Source: Oceanicaulis sp. MMSF_3324 (lineage in GTDB: Bacteria > Pseudomonadota > Alphaproteobacteria > Caulobacterales > Maricaulaceae). From it: a stretch of 64,000 nucleotides of DNA. Below, piece by piece: positions 34,417 through 44,049 of the stretch (position 1 is the stretch's first letter; every line of letters starts with the position of its first letter). The translations under genes were made by a program, and so were the position numbers. The notes below the pieces were generated by a model. The model had not been told where the DNA came from. It saw only the letters and a program-made list of their open reading frames with translations, and did not search any database. The stretch lies in contig NZ_JASHIU010000012.1 in NCBI RefSeq assembly GCF_030733545.1, forward strand, positions 37,113 through 101,112. Direction: 5' to 3'.

Positions 34417-35940
34417 TCAGCGACGCTCGAAGCGCGCATCCTCATAGCTCAGCGCGATGATCTCGCCAGCCTCATCGCGCTCGAAGATCAAGGGCGTCAC
34501 ATCATCCAGCGGGTGTTGCTGCAGGCCGAAGACGTCGGTCCGGGCCGGCGCGCCGGTAAAGGCGTAATCTCCCCAGGCCGCCCGTAGGCCATCGCCTTCC
34601 ACACGGATCGTGACCGGGGCGTACATCACCGGGTTCTCGTAAACGCCCGCGTATTCGGACAAGGCCTCCACATCCGGGCTCCAGCTCCAGTCGCCGAACG
34701 TCTCGGCATTGCGGTGCGCCTCGACGCTCTCCCGCCGCATGTCCAGGAGACGCTCGATCCGTTGCGGATATTGGCGCTGACGCTCGGCCATCCACATCTC
34801 GGCGTCTTCGTGGTCGATCACGAATTGCAGAAACTGGATCATGGTCCGGCTGGTCAGCCAGCCGGTCATGTTGTCGGAATTGGAGAAGACGCCAATGCCC
34901 ACTCCCAGATCCGGCGAGAACGCCATCATGGTGCGCGCACCGGTATAGCCGCCGCCATGAGCGTAAAGTGTATGGCCCTCAAAATCGCAGACGTTCCAGC
35001 CCAGCGCATAGCCATAGCAGGGCAGCTCGTACGCATTGCGCGCGTCGCGGCTCACCTCGGCGGCGATGGTCTGCGCCTCTTCGACGATCGCCCCGGTCAG
35101 GCCGCTGCCGTCAGGCCCCTCGCCGCGCAGATTCATCTGCAGCCAGGTGATCATGTCATTGGGCGATGTGGTGATCCCGCCGGCGGACTGCATCTGGCCA
35201 TCGGTCTTGGGGCGCACCTCGAACCAGCCCTCTTCCGGCCCGGTCCAGATATGGTTCCAGCTCTGGTCCTGAAGACTGAAGTCAGAGGTCCGGGCGCTGG
35301 TGTGCTCCAGCCCCAGGGGCGCAAACACATCCTCGGCCAGCCAGTCCTGCCAGGTCCGGCCCGTCGCCGTCTCAAGGATGGCGCCGTAAAGGTTGTAGCC
35401 CAGATTGTCGTAGTCGAAGCCGGGTTTGCGCGCGGTCATCACCGCCTCGATCAGCATCGGATAGTCCGCCGGATCAATGCGCGTGACATAGGCCTCCAGA
35501 ATGACGATGAGGTCCGCGGAAACCGGAACCTGGTGGCTGAGAAGGTCGCGCAGGGTCCAGTCGGCCGGATCCACCCCGTCCGGAAAGCGCACATCGGGCC
35601 AATGGTCCGCCAGCGTGCTGTCGAGACTAAGCACGCCTTCCGCATCAAGCCTTGCCGCCAGAAGCCCCATGAAGGCCTTGGTCTGCGACGCGATGTAGAC
35701 GGGCGTATCGGCGGTCAGCGGCGCGCCCGTGCTGGCGCGGCTGACGCCTTGGACATGACGCAGCAGAACGTCATCGGCGGTGACCGCCACGACGGCATAG
35801 CCCGGCCCCAGATCCGGAAAGCCCGCCAGGAATCCTTCCATCCGCTCCGCCGCCTGTTGCGGGCTCTGCGCCATGGACGGCGCCGGCAGGGCGTTCAGGC
35901 TCAGAAGGGCGGCGCAGACGGTCAGACCCAGGGTTCGCAT
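34417..35940 (-). CDS. secreted serine hydrolase, class C beta-lactamase fold
   Basis: A 507-aa protein with signal peptide (MRTLGLTVCAALLSLNALPA, cleaved near MAQS). The beta-lactamase/PBP-like motifs are SQTK (SxxK, in VYIASQTKAFMGL), YDN (in YDNLGYNLYGA) and HGGG in place of KTG (LYAHGGGYTGARTM). A C-terminal beta domain of about 100 residues follows. Members include D-aminopeptidases and esterases, and true beta-lactamase activity is not implied. It sits between a dipeptidase and an AraC regulator, which could reflect peptide or cell-wall turnover. Confidence 0.92.
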   Translation of the reverse strand: MRTLGLTVCAALLSLNALPAPSMAQSPQQAAERMEGFLAGFPDLGPGYAVVAVTADDVLLRHVQGVSRASTGAPLTADTPVYIASQTKAFMGLLAARLDAEGVLSLDSTLADHWPDVRFPDGVDPADWTLRDLLSHQVPVSADLIVILEAYVTRIDPADYPMLIEAVMTARKPGFDYDNLGYNLYGAILETATGRTWQDWLAEDVFAPLGLEHTSARTSDFSLQDQSWNHIWTGPEEGWFEVRPKTDGQMQSAGGITTSPNDMITWLQMNLRGEGPDGSGLTGAIVEEAQTIAAEVSRDARNAYELPCYGYALGWNVCDFEGHTLYAHGGGYTGARTMMAFSPDLGVGIGVFSNSDNMTGWLTSRTMIQFLQFVIDHEDAEMWMAERQRQYPQRIERLLDMRRESVEAHRNAETFGDWSWSPDVEALSEYAGVYENPVMYAPVTIRVEGDGLRAAWGDYAFTGAPARTDVFGLQQHPLDDVTPLIFERDEAGEIIALSYEDARFERR

Positions 35941-35964
35941 GGTCAGTCTCCAAGACAATCGGTG

Positions 35965-36810
35965 TTACGAGGCCGCACGATAGGGCGGCGTCGCTGACCG
36001 GTCTTGAACGGGTGTAACCTGTTCCGGCGGAGTGCCGGCTTGGGTGAAAATCCGCATGAGCGTGCGCGGCGTCAGGCCGGTTTCCTGCTTCAGGGTCCGC
36101 GCGAAATGGGGCTGGTCGGCGAACCCCGCTTCGTATGCGGCTTGCGCGGGCGTTGCCCCTGTTTCCATGAGCGCTCTCACTGCCAGGCCCATGCGGGCCC
36201 GGCGACGGTCCAGGCTGATGGGCGTCTGGTAATGCCGACTATAGGCGCGAGACAGATGAACCCGGTGCACCCCGGCTGCTTCAGCCAGCGCCTGCACGTC
36301 TGCTCCATCCGGATCTTCAAGGACCGCATCGCGCACCTGTGACAGCCAGACCGGCGGTTCCTGACGCGCAGGCTCAAACGGTTCCGAGAGCAAGGCGATG
36401 AGATCTGTCGCCTCACCGGCGGAGATGGCGGAACAGCCGGTAGAAGCGGCCAGTAGGGCGCCGATCTGGTTGGCCGCTGGCGTCGGCGTCCAGCGCCAGG
36501 GCGCGCCTTGGCCTGCCTGCGACCTCGCATTGAACGCCAGGATCAGGGCGCCGGACGGGCCATACCGGTTGGCGTGACGCATGCCGGCCGCCTTGAACCC
36601 GACCTGGCTGGCGCCCGGCGTCGCGGTGCGCGACGGCGTGTCTTCTGCTAAAGCTCCCGCCAGGATCATCGAGCTCTGATCCACATCATGAGCATGCTCG
36701 TCCATGATGTGGCCGGCCGGGTAATAGCTCAGCACCAGCTCCCCGGACTTATCCTGGTGCAGGCTGCGCCGATGCGGGGTCATCCGCAGTTTCTCAGGGG
36801 TTTCGCTCAC
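35965..36810 (-). CDS. AraC-family transcriptional regulator
   Basis: A 281-aa regulator. The N-terminal half resembles a cupin-like sensing domain (YYPAGHIMDEHAHDVDQSSM). The C-terminal 100 residues carry the two AraC helix-turn-helices (VQALAEAAGVHRVHLSRAYS and PAQAAYEAGFADQPHFARTL, ending TGLTPRTL). The longest start is a GTG at 36810; an ATG at 36783 would remove nine residues. It lies 24 nt upstream of the serine hydrolase on the same strand and may control it. A terminator for the next operon lies just upstream. Confidence 0.9.
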   Translation of the reverse strand: MSETPEKLRMTPHRRSLHQDKSGELVLSYYPAGHIMDEHAHDVDQSSMILAGALAEDTPSRTATPGASQVGFKAAGMRHANRYGPSGALILAFNARSQAGQGAPWRWTPTPAANQIGALLAASTGCSAISAGEATDLIALLSEPFEPARQEPPVWLSQVRDAVLEDPDGADVQALAEAAGVHRVHLSRAYSRHYQTPISLDRRRARMGLAVRALMETGATPAQAAYEAGFADQPHFARTLKQETGLTPRTLMRIFTQAGTPPEQVTPVQDRSATPPYRAAS

Positions 36811-36833
36811 AGCGTCAGTCCAGCTCCCACGAC

Positions 36834-36864
36834 AAAAGGGCCGGCGATTGTCGCCGGCCCCTTT
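36834..36864 (-). terminator. intrinsic terminator after the four-helix stress gene pair
   Basis: On the minus strand GGGCCGGCGA pairs with TCGCCGGCCC around a 3-nt loop, followed by TTTT. It ends transcription from 37876-36915. Confidence 0.88.
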
Positions 36865-36914
36865 CAGGATGCAAGTGAGCGTCCTGTTAGATGCAGATGC
36901 TCCAGCCTGTCGGG

Positions 36915-37346
36915 TCAGGCATGTGCATCGGCATAAGCTTCGCCGTTCTTGGCGGAATCGAGCGCCTGCTTGAGCAGCGTGCGCCCCGCTGCATCGACGT
37001 CATCCTTCTCGAGCTCGGTTTCAACCGCTTGCTGGAGGAATTCCTCGCCATCATCAATGGCGTTGAGCGCGGTTTCTTCCTCGCTGCCGAAATTCTTGCT
37101 CATGCCCGTGAGGATACGGTGGATCTTGCCGAGCGGTCCGCCTTCTTCCTTGGGTTCTTCGCCCTGCAACCGGACATGGGCTTGGAACTCGGCTGTGATC
37201 GCGGCGCGTTCGGCCACTTTCTTCAGGAACTTGGCCTTGTGCACATAGTCATCATCACACAGGTCCGCGGCCATCTCGTACCCACGACGGCTGTCGATGA
37301 GGATCGGGATGATATTGTTCAGCGATTGAGCAGTTTGGTGTCCCAT
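36915..37346 (-). CDS. PA2169-family four-helix-bundle protein (DUF2383)
   Basis: A 143-aa cytoplasmic protein of the ferritin-like DUF2383/PA2169 family. It is nearly all helical (LNNIIPILIDSRRGYEMAAD; AKFLKKVAERAAITAEFQAH) and acidic, with a cluster of E/D residues that could bind metal. The function is unknown; members tend to be stress-induced. It starts 41 nt after the DUF892 gene, and both belong to the same fold class, so they are likely one stress operon. The GGAGG site before the ATG at 37346 is strong. It ends ADAHA. Confidence 0.88.
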   Translation of the reverse strand: MGHQTAQSLNNIIPILIDSRRGYEMAADLCDDDYVHKAKFLKKVAERAAITAEFQAHVRLQGEEPKEEGGPLGKIHRILTGMSKNFGSEEETALNAIDDGEEFLQQAVETELEKDDVDAAGRTLLKQALDSAKNGEAYADAHA

Positions 37347-37387
37347 TGGAACCTCCTTGCAGGTGTTCTGGATCAGGCAGCGCCGGT

Positions 37388-37876
37388 TCAGGCGGCGGCT
37401 GCGTTGACCTGGGTTTCGGCGATCCGCGTCAGCTCGCGGTCACCGCCATAGGTTTCATCCAGACAGTCCTGCAGAACGGTCACATCGGATTTGAGGCCCT
37501 GACGCTGGGCGAAGGCGCGCACGACGCCATAGCCGGCAAGCGCATAATGGGTCATCCGCTGGGTCTGGGCGATGATCGAGGCGTCGCGCACATCGTCATC
37601 GCTGATATCGGCCTCCAGCGCATGGGCGCGGGCCTCGGTCACCAAGCCTTCCATACCCTTGCAATGCTCGCCTTTCGGGTCCGCATCATGGTCCTGGATC
37701 AGGCCTTTGACCTTTTCCATACCCTTGCTGATGCCCACAACATTGCGTTCGAGGGCCGCCTTCAGCTCGGGGTTCTTGGCCGCTTTCGCCAGGTCCTTGG
37801 ACACGGAAAGCGACTGCTTGTCAGCGCTGTAGAGGTCCTGAAGCTGGTCGATATAAAGATCTTTCAAGCTGTTCAT
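37388..37876 (-). CDS. DUF892 ferritin-like protein (YciE/YciF family)
   Basis: A 162-aa helical protein of the YciE/YciF family. It begins MNSLKDLYIDQLQDLYSADK, a very typical start, and has the carboxylate-rich helices KAALERNVVGISKGMEKVKG and DASIIAQTQRMTHYALAGYG. YciF-type proteins are induced by osmotic and other stress and have a four-helix fold with possible di-iron ligands. The ATG at 37876 has a GGAGG site; the frame continues upstream to 38059 into the purA terminator and is not coding. First gene of the pair. Confidence 0.92.
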   Translation of the reverse strand: MNSLKDLYIDQLQDLYSADKQSLSVSKDLAKAAKNPELKAALERNVVGISKGMEKVKGLIQDHDADPKGEHCKGMEGLVTEARAHALEADISDDDVRDASIIAQTQRMTHYALAGYGVVRAFAQRQGLKSDVTVLQDCLDETYGGDRELTRIAETQVNAAAA

Positions 37877-38023
37877 GGTCTTGTCCTCCGTTAGCGATCT
37901 AAAGGAGCGAACAGCGACGGGGGGAGGGTCAATCGCCAGGTTCGCTTTGTCGTTGTCACGGATATTCAACGCGTTGAGCGCAGACGCGTTCCAAATCGAC
38001 CGCTGTCCTGGGTGCGCGCAAAC

Positions 38024-38051
38024 AAAAAAAGGGCGGCCCGAAAGCCGCCCC
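38024..38051 (-). terminator. intrinsic terminator after purA
   Basis: On the minus strand GGGCGGC pairs with GCCGCCC around a 6-nt loop and is followed by seven T. It lies about 30 nt beyond the purA stop. Confidence 0.92.
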
Positions 38052-38078
38052 TGTGTCACATCATACCGTGTGCGCAGA

Positions 38079-39368
38079 TCATCCCTTGAAGGGATCCTGC
38101 ATCAGGATGGTGTCATCGCGCTCGGGACTGGTGGACAGAAGCGCCACCGGCGTCTCGATCAGCTCCTCGATGCGGCGCACATATTTCACCGCCTGCGCGG
38201 GCAGGTCCGCCCAGGAGCGCGCCCCTGCCGTGGAGCCAGACCAGCCTTCAAAGGTTTCATAGACCGGCTCAACCCCCGCCTGGGCGCCCGTGCCGGCGGG
38301 CAGACGGTCATACATCTCGCCATTGAACTTGTAGCCGATGCAGACCTTCAGCTCGTCAAAACCGTCCAGAACGTCCAGCTTGGTCAGAGCCACGCCATTA
38401 ATGCCGTTGATCTTGCACGACTGGCGCACCAGCACGGCGTCAAACCAGCCGCAACGACGCTGGCGAGAGGTGACGGTGCCGAATTCATGGCCGCGCTCAC
38501 CGATTTTCTGGCCCACTTCATCGGTCAGCTCGGTCGGGAACGGTCCTTCGCCGACGCGCGTGGTGTAGGCTTTCACAATGCCCAGCACATAGCCGACCTG
38601 GCCCGGCCCGACGCCGGAGCCCGCCGCAGCCTGACCCGCAACCGTGTTCGAGCTGGTCACGAAGGGATAGGTGCCGTGATCCACATCCAGGAACGCGCCC
38701 TGCGCGCCCTCGAAGAGGATCTTCTTGTCGTCGCCGATCGCCTTGTCCAGCGTGCGCCAGACCGGATCCGCAAAGGGCAGGATTTTCGGCGCGATCTCCA
38801 GAAGCTCGGCGACCAAGGCTTCTGCGTCCGCTTCCTCCACGCCCATGCCGCGACGCAGGGCGTTGTGGTGATGCAGCAGTTCGGAAACCCGACGACGCAA
38901 TTGCTTTTCATCGGCAAGGTCAATCACCCGCACCGAGCGACGGCCCACCTTGTCTTCATAGGCCGGGCCGATGCCGCGCCGGGTGGTGCCGATCTTCATG
39001 CCGTCATCGCGGTTCTCGCGCAGGGCGTCGAGTTCGCGATGGACCGGCAGGATCAAGGTCGCGGTTTCAGCGACGCGCACCAGCTTGGGGCTGATATCCA
39101 CGCCCTGTTCGCGCACCTTCTCGATCTCGGAGATGAAGGCCCAGGGATCGACGACCACGCCATTGCCAATGAGGGACAGCTTCTTCTGCACGACGCCGGA
39201 CGGCATGAGCGACAGCTTGTAGGTCACGCCATCGACGACCAGCGTGTGACCGGCATTGTGACCGCCCTGAAAGCGCACGACCACGTCGGCGCGATGAGAC
39301 AGCCAGTCGACAATCTTGCCCTTGCCCTCATCGCCCCACTGGGCGCCGACAACCACAACATTGGACAT
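38079..39368 (-). CDS. purA: adenylosuccinate synthetase
   Basis: GTP-dependent ligase joining IMP and aspartate, the first committed step to AMP. The 429-aa length is usual. The phosphate-binding [10 protein letters not shown] is at about residues 12-21, IMP-binding [13 protein letters not shown] follows, with [13 protein letters not shown] and the late [13 protein letters not shown] and LTKLDVLDG blocks. It starts at the ATG at 39368. The gene is separated from serC upstream by 92 nt and followed by a strong terminator, so it may be read from its own promoter or jointly with serC. Confidence 0.98.
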   Translation of the reverse strand: MSNVVVVGAQWGDEGKGKIVDWLSHRADVVVRFQGGHNAGHTLVVDGVTYKLSLMPSGVVQKKLSLIGNGVVVDPWAFISEIEKVREQGVDISPKLVRVAETATLILPVHRELDALRENRDDGMKIGTTRRGIGPAYEDKVGRRSVRVIDLADEKQLRRRVSELLHHHNALRRGMGVEEADAEALVAELLEIAPKILPFADPVWRTLDKAIGDDKKILFEGAQGAFLDVDHGTYPFVTSSNTVAGQAAAGSGVGPGQVGYVLGIVKAYTTRVGEGPFPTELTDEVGQKIGERGHEFGTVTSRQRRCGWFDAVLVRQSCKINGINGVALTKLDVLDGFDELKVCIGYKFNGEMYDRLPAGTGAQAGVEPVYETFEGWSGSTAGARSWADLPAQAVKYVRRIEELIETPVALLSTSPERDDTILMQDPFKG

Positions 39369-39460
39369 CGCGCATACTCCGTATCGCGGAAAAACCGGGG
39401 GTGGCTTACGCGCTTCTCAGCCCTGGGGCAAGAAGCGCGCTGGCAAAGCCCTGTGGACGC

Positions 39461-40627
39461 CTAGTCCGCCGGATTGGCCAGCGCTTCGTGATAGGCCCAG
39501 TCGAGCCACGGGCCGAGCGCAACCACATCGTCGGCATCCACGGTCGGACCACACCAGATGCGCAGGCCGGCCGGAGCCTTGGGGTGGGGGATGATGTCGA
39601 ACGCAGCTTCCTCGCGATCAAGCAAGACGCCCATGCGGCGCGACACCGCCCAGCGCTCGTCCTCGGATTTGCCCTCCAGCTCCTTGCCGGAGAATTTCAA
39701 GGTGACAGAGGTTTGCGAACGAGTGGCCGGTTCCTGCGCCAGAAAATCGATCCAGTCGGTGCGCTCCACCCAGGCGGACAGGGCGTCAAAATTGGCCTGG
39801 GTGCGGTTGATCAAGGCCGAGACCCCGCCCTCTTTCGCCGCCCATTTCAGCGCATCGAGATAATCCTCGGTGCACAGCAGAGACGGCGTGTTGATGGTGG
39901 AGCCTTCATAGATCTTGGCGGTCTCATCGCCCGCTTCAAAGAGCTGCAGGAGACGCGGCACCGGCCAGCTGGGGCGAAACTCGCGCAGCCGCTGACGCGC
40001 GCGCGGGCTGAGAATGGCGATGCCGTGCTGGGCTTCCCCGCCCATGCATTTCTGCCAGCTGAAGGTGGTCACATCGAGCTTGGACCAGGGCAGCTCCATC
40101 GCGAACGCGGCTGACGTCGCATCGCAGATCGTCAGGCCCTCGCGGTCATCCTTGATCCAGTCACCATCCGTCACACGCACGCCCGCCGCCGTGGCGTTCC
40201 AGGTGAAGACGACATCATTCTTGAAATCGACCTTGGAGTAATCCGGCGCGACGCCGTACGGGGCGTGGTGGATCGTCAGACCGTCAGGCTTGAGCTCATC
40301 ACGCGCATCGATCAACCAGCGACCGCCGAACTCGTCACACGCCAGCACGTCCACGCCGCGCGCGCCCAGCATGGACCACATGGCGCCTTCCATGGCGCCG
40401 GTATCAGAGGCGGGGGTGATGATCACCTTGTAGTCGTCGGGAATTTCAAGCACCGCCGCCGTGCGTTCGATGGCTTCGGCGAGGCGCGCTTTCGGCGTGC
40501 CGCCCCTGTGGGTCCGGCCCAGCGGCGCGGCGGCGAGCGCAGACAATTCCCAACCCGGACGCTTCTTTGTGGGCCCGCATGAGAAGCGGGCGTCATTGGG
40601 GCGGTTGGTGGGTTTGAGAACCGTCAT
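39461..40627 (-). CDS. serC: phosphoserine aminotransferase
   Basis: PLP enzyme converting 3-phosphohydroxypyruvate to phosphoserine for serine biosynthesis. At 388 aa it is the alphaproteobacterial type, distinct from the E. coli one, starting NDARFSCGPTKKRPGW. The PLP lysine is in TFSWQKCMGGEAQHG, and the conserved ITPASDTGAMEGAMW and NTPSLLCTEDYLDALKW are present. SerA is not next to it here; purA follows instead. It is divergent from a class V aminotransferase gene at 40755 with 127 bp between. Confidence 0.95.
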   Translation of the reverse strand: MTVLKPTNRPNDARFSCGPTKKRPGWELSALAAAPLGRTHRGGTPKARLAEAIERTAAVLEIPDDYKVIITPASDTGAMEGAMWSMLGARGVDVLACDEFGGRWLIDARDELKPDGLTIHHAPYGVAPDYSKVDFKNDVVFTWNATAAGVRVTDGDWIKDDREGLTICDATSAAFAMELPWSKLDVTTFSWQKCMGGEAQHGIAILSPRARQRLREFRPSWPVPRLLQLFEAGDETAKIYEGSTINTPSLLCTEDYLDALKWAAKEGGVSALINRTQANFDALSAWVERTDWIDFLAQEPATRSQTSVTLKFSGKELEGKSEDERWAVSRRMGVLLDREEAAFDIIPHPKAPAGLRIWCGPTVDADDVVALGPWLDWAYHEALANPAD

Positions 40628-40754
40628 GACACGATGACCTCAGCTTTATGACAGGGAAGCTCACCGGTAGGCCGTGCTGCATGTGCGGTCAATTGCGCAA
40701 AGGTTGGAAAATCCTCCCTTGACCCTCAAACATCCGGAGCGTAGCGCAAATGCC

Positions 40755-41888
40755 ATGACCGATTATCGCGCCCTGTTCGACCTGCCCTCAGACACCGCCT
40801 ATTTCAACGCCGCCCAGGTCGGACCCTTGCCGATCAAGGCCGCAGAGGCCGGTCACGCCGCCTATCGCGACAAGCTGCGCCCCTGGGGTCACACCACCAC
40901 GCAGACCTTCTTCGACCTGCCAGAAAGCGTGCGTGCGGAAGCGGCGAAACTGTTCGGTGCGAAACCTGATGACATTGCGATTGTGCCCGCCGCCTCATAC
41001 GGGCTGGCGACGGCGGCGCGCAATCTGTCGCTGAAGCCGGGCGATGAGATCGTCATCCTGGACGGGCAATTCCCCTCCAATGTCTACACCTGGCGAGCGC
41101 TGGCCAAGCAGACCGGCGCGCGGATCAGGACCGTCAAACGTGAGACCGACCAGACCTGGACCAACGCCTTGCTGGGCGCGATTGGCGCGCGCACGGCTTT
41201 GGTCGCCTGTGGAGCCTTGCACTGGATTGATGGCGGACGCGTGGATCTTGAAGCCGTCTCGAAGGCCGCTAGGGCGCAGGACGCCGCTCTGGTGCTCGAC
41301 CTGACCCAGTCGCTCGGCGTCATGCCGTTTGACGTGAAAACCATCGACCCCGATTTCGTGGTCGCGGCCGCCTATAAATGGATGCTCGGCCCCTACGCCA
41401 CCGGCTATCTGTATGTGGCGCCCCGCCATCAGGACGGAATTCCCCTGGAAGAGAACTGGATCAATCGCAGCGACTCCCAGGATTTCTCGCGCCTGATCGA
41501 TTACCGCGACACCTATGATGCAGGCGCGCGCCGCTTTGATATGGGCGAACGCTCCAATCACCAGCTTCTGCCCGCCGCCCTGGAAAGCCTCAACCTGCTT
41601 AACGCCATCGGGGTTGATGAAATCGCGCGTCAGTGCGCGGCGACCAGCACGCTCATCAAGGACGCGGTGGCGCCTTTGGACCTTCGCGCCGACATTCCCG
41701 ACCAGGCGCCGCACTATCTGTCGCTCGGCTTGCCGGAGGGGGCGCCCGCCGATCTGGCCGCGCCCTTGCGCGACCATAATGTGCACGCCTCCCAGCGCGG
41801 CCCGCGTCTGCGTATCAGCGCCCATATCTACAACACTCAAGAGGATGTGGACCTCCTGGTCACGGCCTTGAAGACGGTGCTGGGATGA
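40755..41888 (+). CDS. class V aminotransferase (cysteine-desulfurase-like fold)
   Basis: A 377-aa PLP enzyme. It opens YRALFDLPSDTAYFNAAQVG, has the cofactor region LVLDLTQSLGVMPFDV, and the Schiff-base lysine in AAAYKWMLGPYATGYLYV. Its closest named relatives are the kynureninase/isopenicillin-N-epimerase-like branch, but the substrate is not evident and the catalytic cysteine of NifS-type desulfurases is not obvious. The ATG at 40755 is chosen; a start at 40674 would include promoter sequence. The following EamA transporter gene overlaps by 4 nt, so a substrate-export link is possible. Confidence 0.88.
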   Translation: MTDYRALFDLPSDTAYFNAAQVGPLPIKAAEAGHAAYRDKLRPWGHTTTQTFFDLPESVRAEAAKLFGAKPDDIAIVPAASYGLATAARNLSLKPGDEIVILDGQFPSNVYTWRALAKQTGARIRTVKRETDQTWTNALLGAIGARTALVACGALHWIDGGRVDLEAVSKAARAQDAALVLDLTQSLGVMPFDVKTIDPDFVVAAAYKWMLGPYATGYLYVAPRHQDGIPLEENWINRSDSQDFSRLIDYRDTYDAGARRFDMGERSNHQLLPAALESLNLLNAIGVDEIARQCAATSTLIKDAVAPLDLRADIPDQAPHYLSLGLPEGAPADLAAPLRDHNVHASQRGPRLRISAHIYNTQEDVDLLVTALKTVLG

Positions 41889-42784
41889 CGCCTGAAGCAC
41901 CGGGAGCAAAAGGCTGGGGCGCGCTTGGCCTGTTGGCGCTGGTTTGGGGCAGCGCCTTCGCCTTTATCGCCGTGGCGGTGGAGAGCCTGCCGCCGTCCAT
42001 CATCGTCCTGGGCCGGCTCAGCCTCGCCGCCGCCATCCTGACAGGCTGGGCGTTCTATCGCCGTCGCCGCTTCCCGCCCTTACGCGATGTGCGATGGTTG
42101 TGGTTTCTCGCGCTCGGCTTTCTGGGCAACGCCCTGCCCTTCACCCTGATCGCCATCGGACAGAAGACCGTGCCGTCAGGCATCGCCGGCATCCTGATGG
42201 GGATGATGCCGCTGACCGTGATCGCGGCCGCGCATTTCATCCTGCCCAATGAACGTTTGAGCCTGAGAAAAGCCTCGGGCTTCGTCATCGGCTTTTCAGG
42301 CATTGTCATCCTGATGGGCCCGGCGGCCTTGCGCGGCATGCTGGAGGCGGATTTTCTCGCCCAGCTTCTCATCTTCATCGCCACGCTGAGCTATGCCGCC
42401 AATGCGGTGACCTATCAGGCCTCGCCGGAAACCCCGCCCAGCGTAATCGCGGCCGGCTCAATGATTTGCGCGGCGGTGTTGAGCCTGCCGGTGGCGCTTT
42501 ATGACATCGTGGCGGGCCCGGCCATCATGCCCAGCCTGCCGTCCATCATGGCGGTGCTGGCCCTGGGCCTGTTGCCCACCGCCCTCGCCACCATTGTCTA
42601 TATGGGCGTGGCGCGGAAAGTCGGCGCGTCCTTCATCGCCCTGATCAACTACATGGTGCCCGTGGTCGCCGCGGTGATCGGTCTGGCTCGCGGCGAACCC
42701 ATGACGCTGACCACGCTCATTGCGCTCGGCGTCATCCTGCTGGGGGTGTATGTGGCCCGGCGCAAACCGAAAGCCGCACCCTAG
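41885..42784 (+). CDS. EamA/DMT-family transporter
   Basis: A 299-aa inner-membrane protein with ten predicted spans in two EamA repeats. The first repeat starts WGALGLLALVWGSAFAFIAV, the second includes LLIFIATLSYAANAVTYQAS and ends with LIALGVILLGVYVARRKPK. Members export amino acids, nucleosides and other metabolites. It overlaps the aminotransferase stop (ATGA) and so is probably coupled to it. Its stop overlaps the convergent thiD stop in CTAG. Confidence 0.92.
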   Translation: MTPEAPGAKGWGALGLLALVWGSAFAFIAVAVESLPPSIIVLGRLSLAAAILTGWAFYRRRRFPPLRDVRWLWFLALGFLGNALPFTLIAIGQKTVPSGIAGILMGMMPLTVIAAAHFILPNERLSLRKASGFVIGFSGIVILMGPAALRGMLEADFLAQLLIFIATLSYAANAVTYQASPETPPSVIAAGSMICAAVLSLPVALYDIVAGPAIMPSLPSIMAVLALGLLPTALATIVYMGVARKVGASFIALINYMVPVVAAVIGLARGEPMTLTTLIALGVILLGVYVARRKPKAAP

Positions 42785-43662
42785 TCGATATCGCCGCGCA
42801 CCGGCGCTTGGGCGAATTCGGACGCATTGACCGTCCAGCCATGCTGAACCGGGCCATTGCCCTTGCCGAACTTGGGCGCGCGACGAATGGCTTCGTGCAG
42901 ATAGTCGCCCGCCATCTCAACCGCGCGATCAAGCCCCAGCCCCTGCGCCATCAGCGCCGCGATGCCGCTCGCCAGCGTGCAGCCCGTCCCGTGGGTGTGG
43001 CGGGTCTGGATGCGCGGACGGGTGAACAGGCGCACGCCATTGCGCGTCGCCAGCAGATCGATGATCTGCGGACCTTCCAGATGGCCTCCTTTGACCAGCA
43101 CCGCTTTCGCGCCCATTTCCAGCAGCTCGTCCGCGGCGGCGCGCTGATCATCAATGTCTTCAATGGTTCCGCCGGCCAGCGCGGCCGCTTCAGGCGCGTT
43201 CGGGGTCAGCAGGCTGGCGCGCGGCAAAAGCTGGGTCCGGATCGCTTCGGCCGTGTCTTCACTGATCAGCTGATCGCCAGAGCTTGCGACCATGACCGGA
43301 TCGACGATCAGGGGCAGGCCGGCCGTGCCCGCGTCATCAAGCGCCTTGACCACCGTCTCGATCGTGCTGACCGACGCCAGCATGCCGGTCTTGATGGCGT
43401 CGGTCCCGATGTCTGACAGCACTGCCTGGATCTGGGCCGCGATGACATCGTCGGGAATGGCGTGTACGCCCGTCACGCCCTGGGTGTTCTGCACCGTCAC
43501 CGCCGTCACTGCACTGGAGGCGTAGCCGCCCAGCGCGGTCACCGTCTTGATGTCGGCCTGGACGCCGGCGCCGCCCGAGCTGTCGGACCCGGCGATGATG
43601 AGGACCCGGCCCTTGGGGTTTTCAAACTGGGTCTCGTCAATCGTATCGCTGGCGTCGGTCAT
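42781..43662 (-). CDS. thiD: hydroxymethylpyrimidine/phosphomethylpyrimidine kinase
   Basis: Phosphorylates HMP and HMP-P to the pyrophosphate for thiamine. The 293-aa ribokinase-fold protein has the substrate motif IIAGSDSSGGAGVQADIK near residue 22, TAVTVQNTQGV, and the anion-hole/catalytic TRHTHGTGCTLASGIAALMA near residue 225. It acts one step after ThiC (at 26930). I saw no TPP riboswitch upstream of it, so it may not share the same control. It is convergent with the EamA gene. Confidence 0.96.
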   Translation of the reverse strand: MTDASDTIDETQFENPKGRVLIIAGSDSSGGAGVQADIKTVTALGGYASSAVTAVTVQNTQGVTGVHAIPDDVIAAQIQAVLSDIGTDAIKTGMLASVSTIETVVKALDDAGTAGLPLIVDPVMVASSGDQLISEDTAEAIRTQLLPRASLLTPNAPEAAALAGGTIEDIDDQRAAADELLEMGAKAVLVKGGHLEGPQIIDLLATRNGVRLFTRPRIQTRHTHGTGCTLASGIAALMAQGLGLDRAVEMAGDYLHEAIRRAPKFGKGNGPVQHGWTVNASEFAQAPVRGDID

Positions 43663-44049
43663 GGTGGTGCTCCGTCTTGTGATGGTGCTGAGCTAGTCTG
43701 TGAGGGTGACAGGCGCAAGCGGCGCAGCTGTGCCCGATCAGACACACTGAAACTGAAACGCCACGATCGCCCCGCTGGCATCTGTTCAGTCCCGCGCGGA
43801 TGGAGTAAGCACGCTCACCCCAGACAGACCCTCTGTCCAGAAGGAGTTCTCGGACCCGTGCCACGATCTTGATAGCCGCGGCGGCCTGGTGAAACCCGGG
43901 CGGTGAGCGTCGCAGCAACCGCGGACCTGAGCGCGTATCGCGTTCGGCCCAATCGCTAAATCCCTCGCCTTCTCCGCAGCTAACAAAGGTCGCGCCTCGC
44001 CCGTCGCCGGTCACCGGTCCGGGACGACTGGCGCGCATGCAGGACCGAG
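43663..44049. other. 387-bp intergenic region upstream of thiD and the ABC exporter
   Basis: No gene that I can support. An open minus-strand frame (43637-44038) is Arg/His-rich, overlaps thiD and has no family look. The region holds the thiD promoter (minus) and the ABC-exporter promoter (plus). I compared it with the TPP aptamer and found no match. Confidence 0.6.

Noticed and set aside
34500..35000. True beta-lactamase resistance gene
   Set aside because: The protein has the fold and SxxK/YxN motifs, but HGGG replaces the KTG box and the C-terminal domain fits esterase/D-aminopeptidase relatives.
43663..43800. Possible TPP riboswitch upstream of thiD
   Set aside because: The pieces CTGAGA and GGGTAATGCCGG needed for the aptamer are not present in order.
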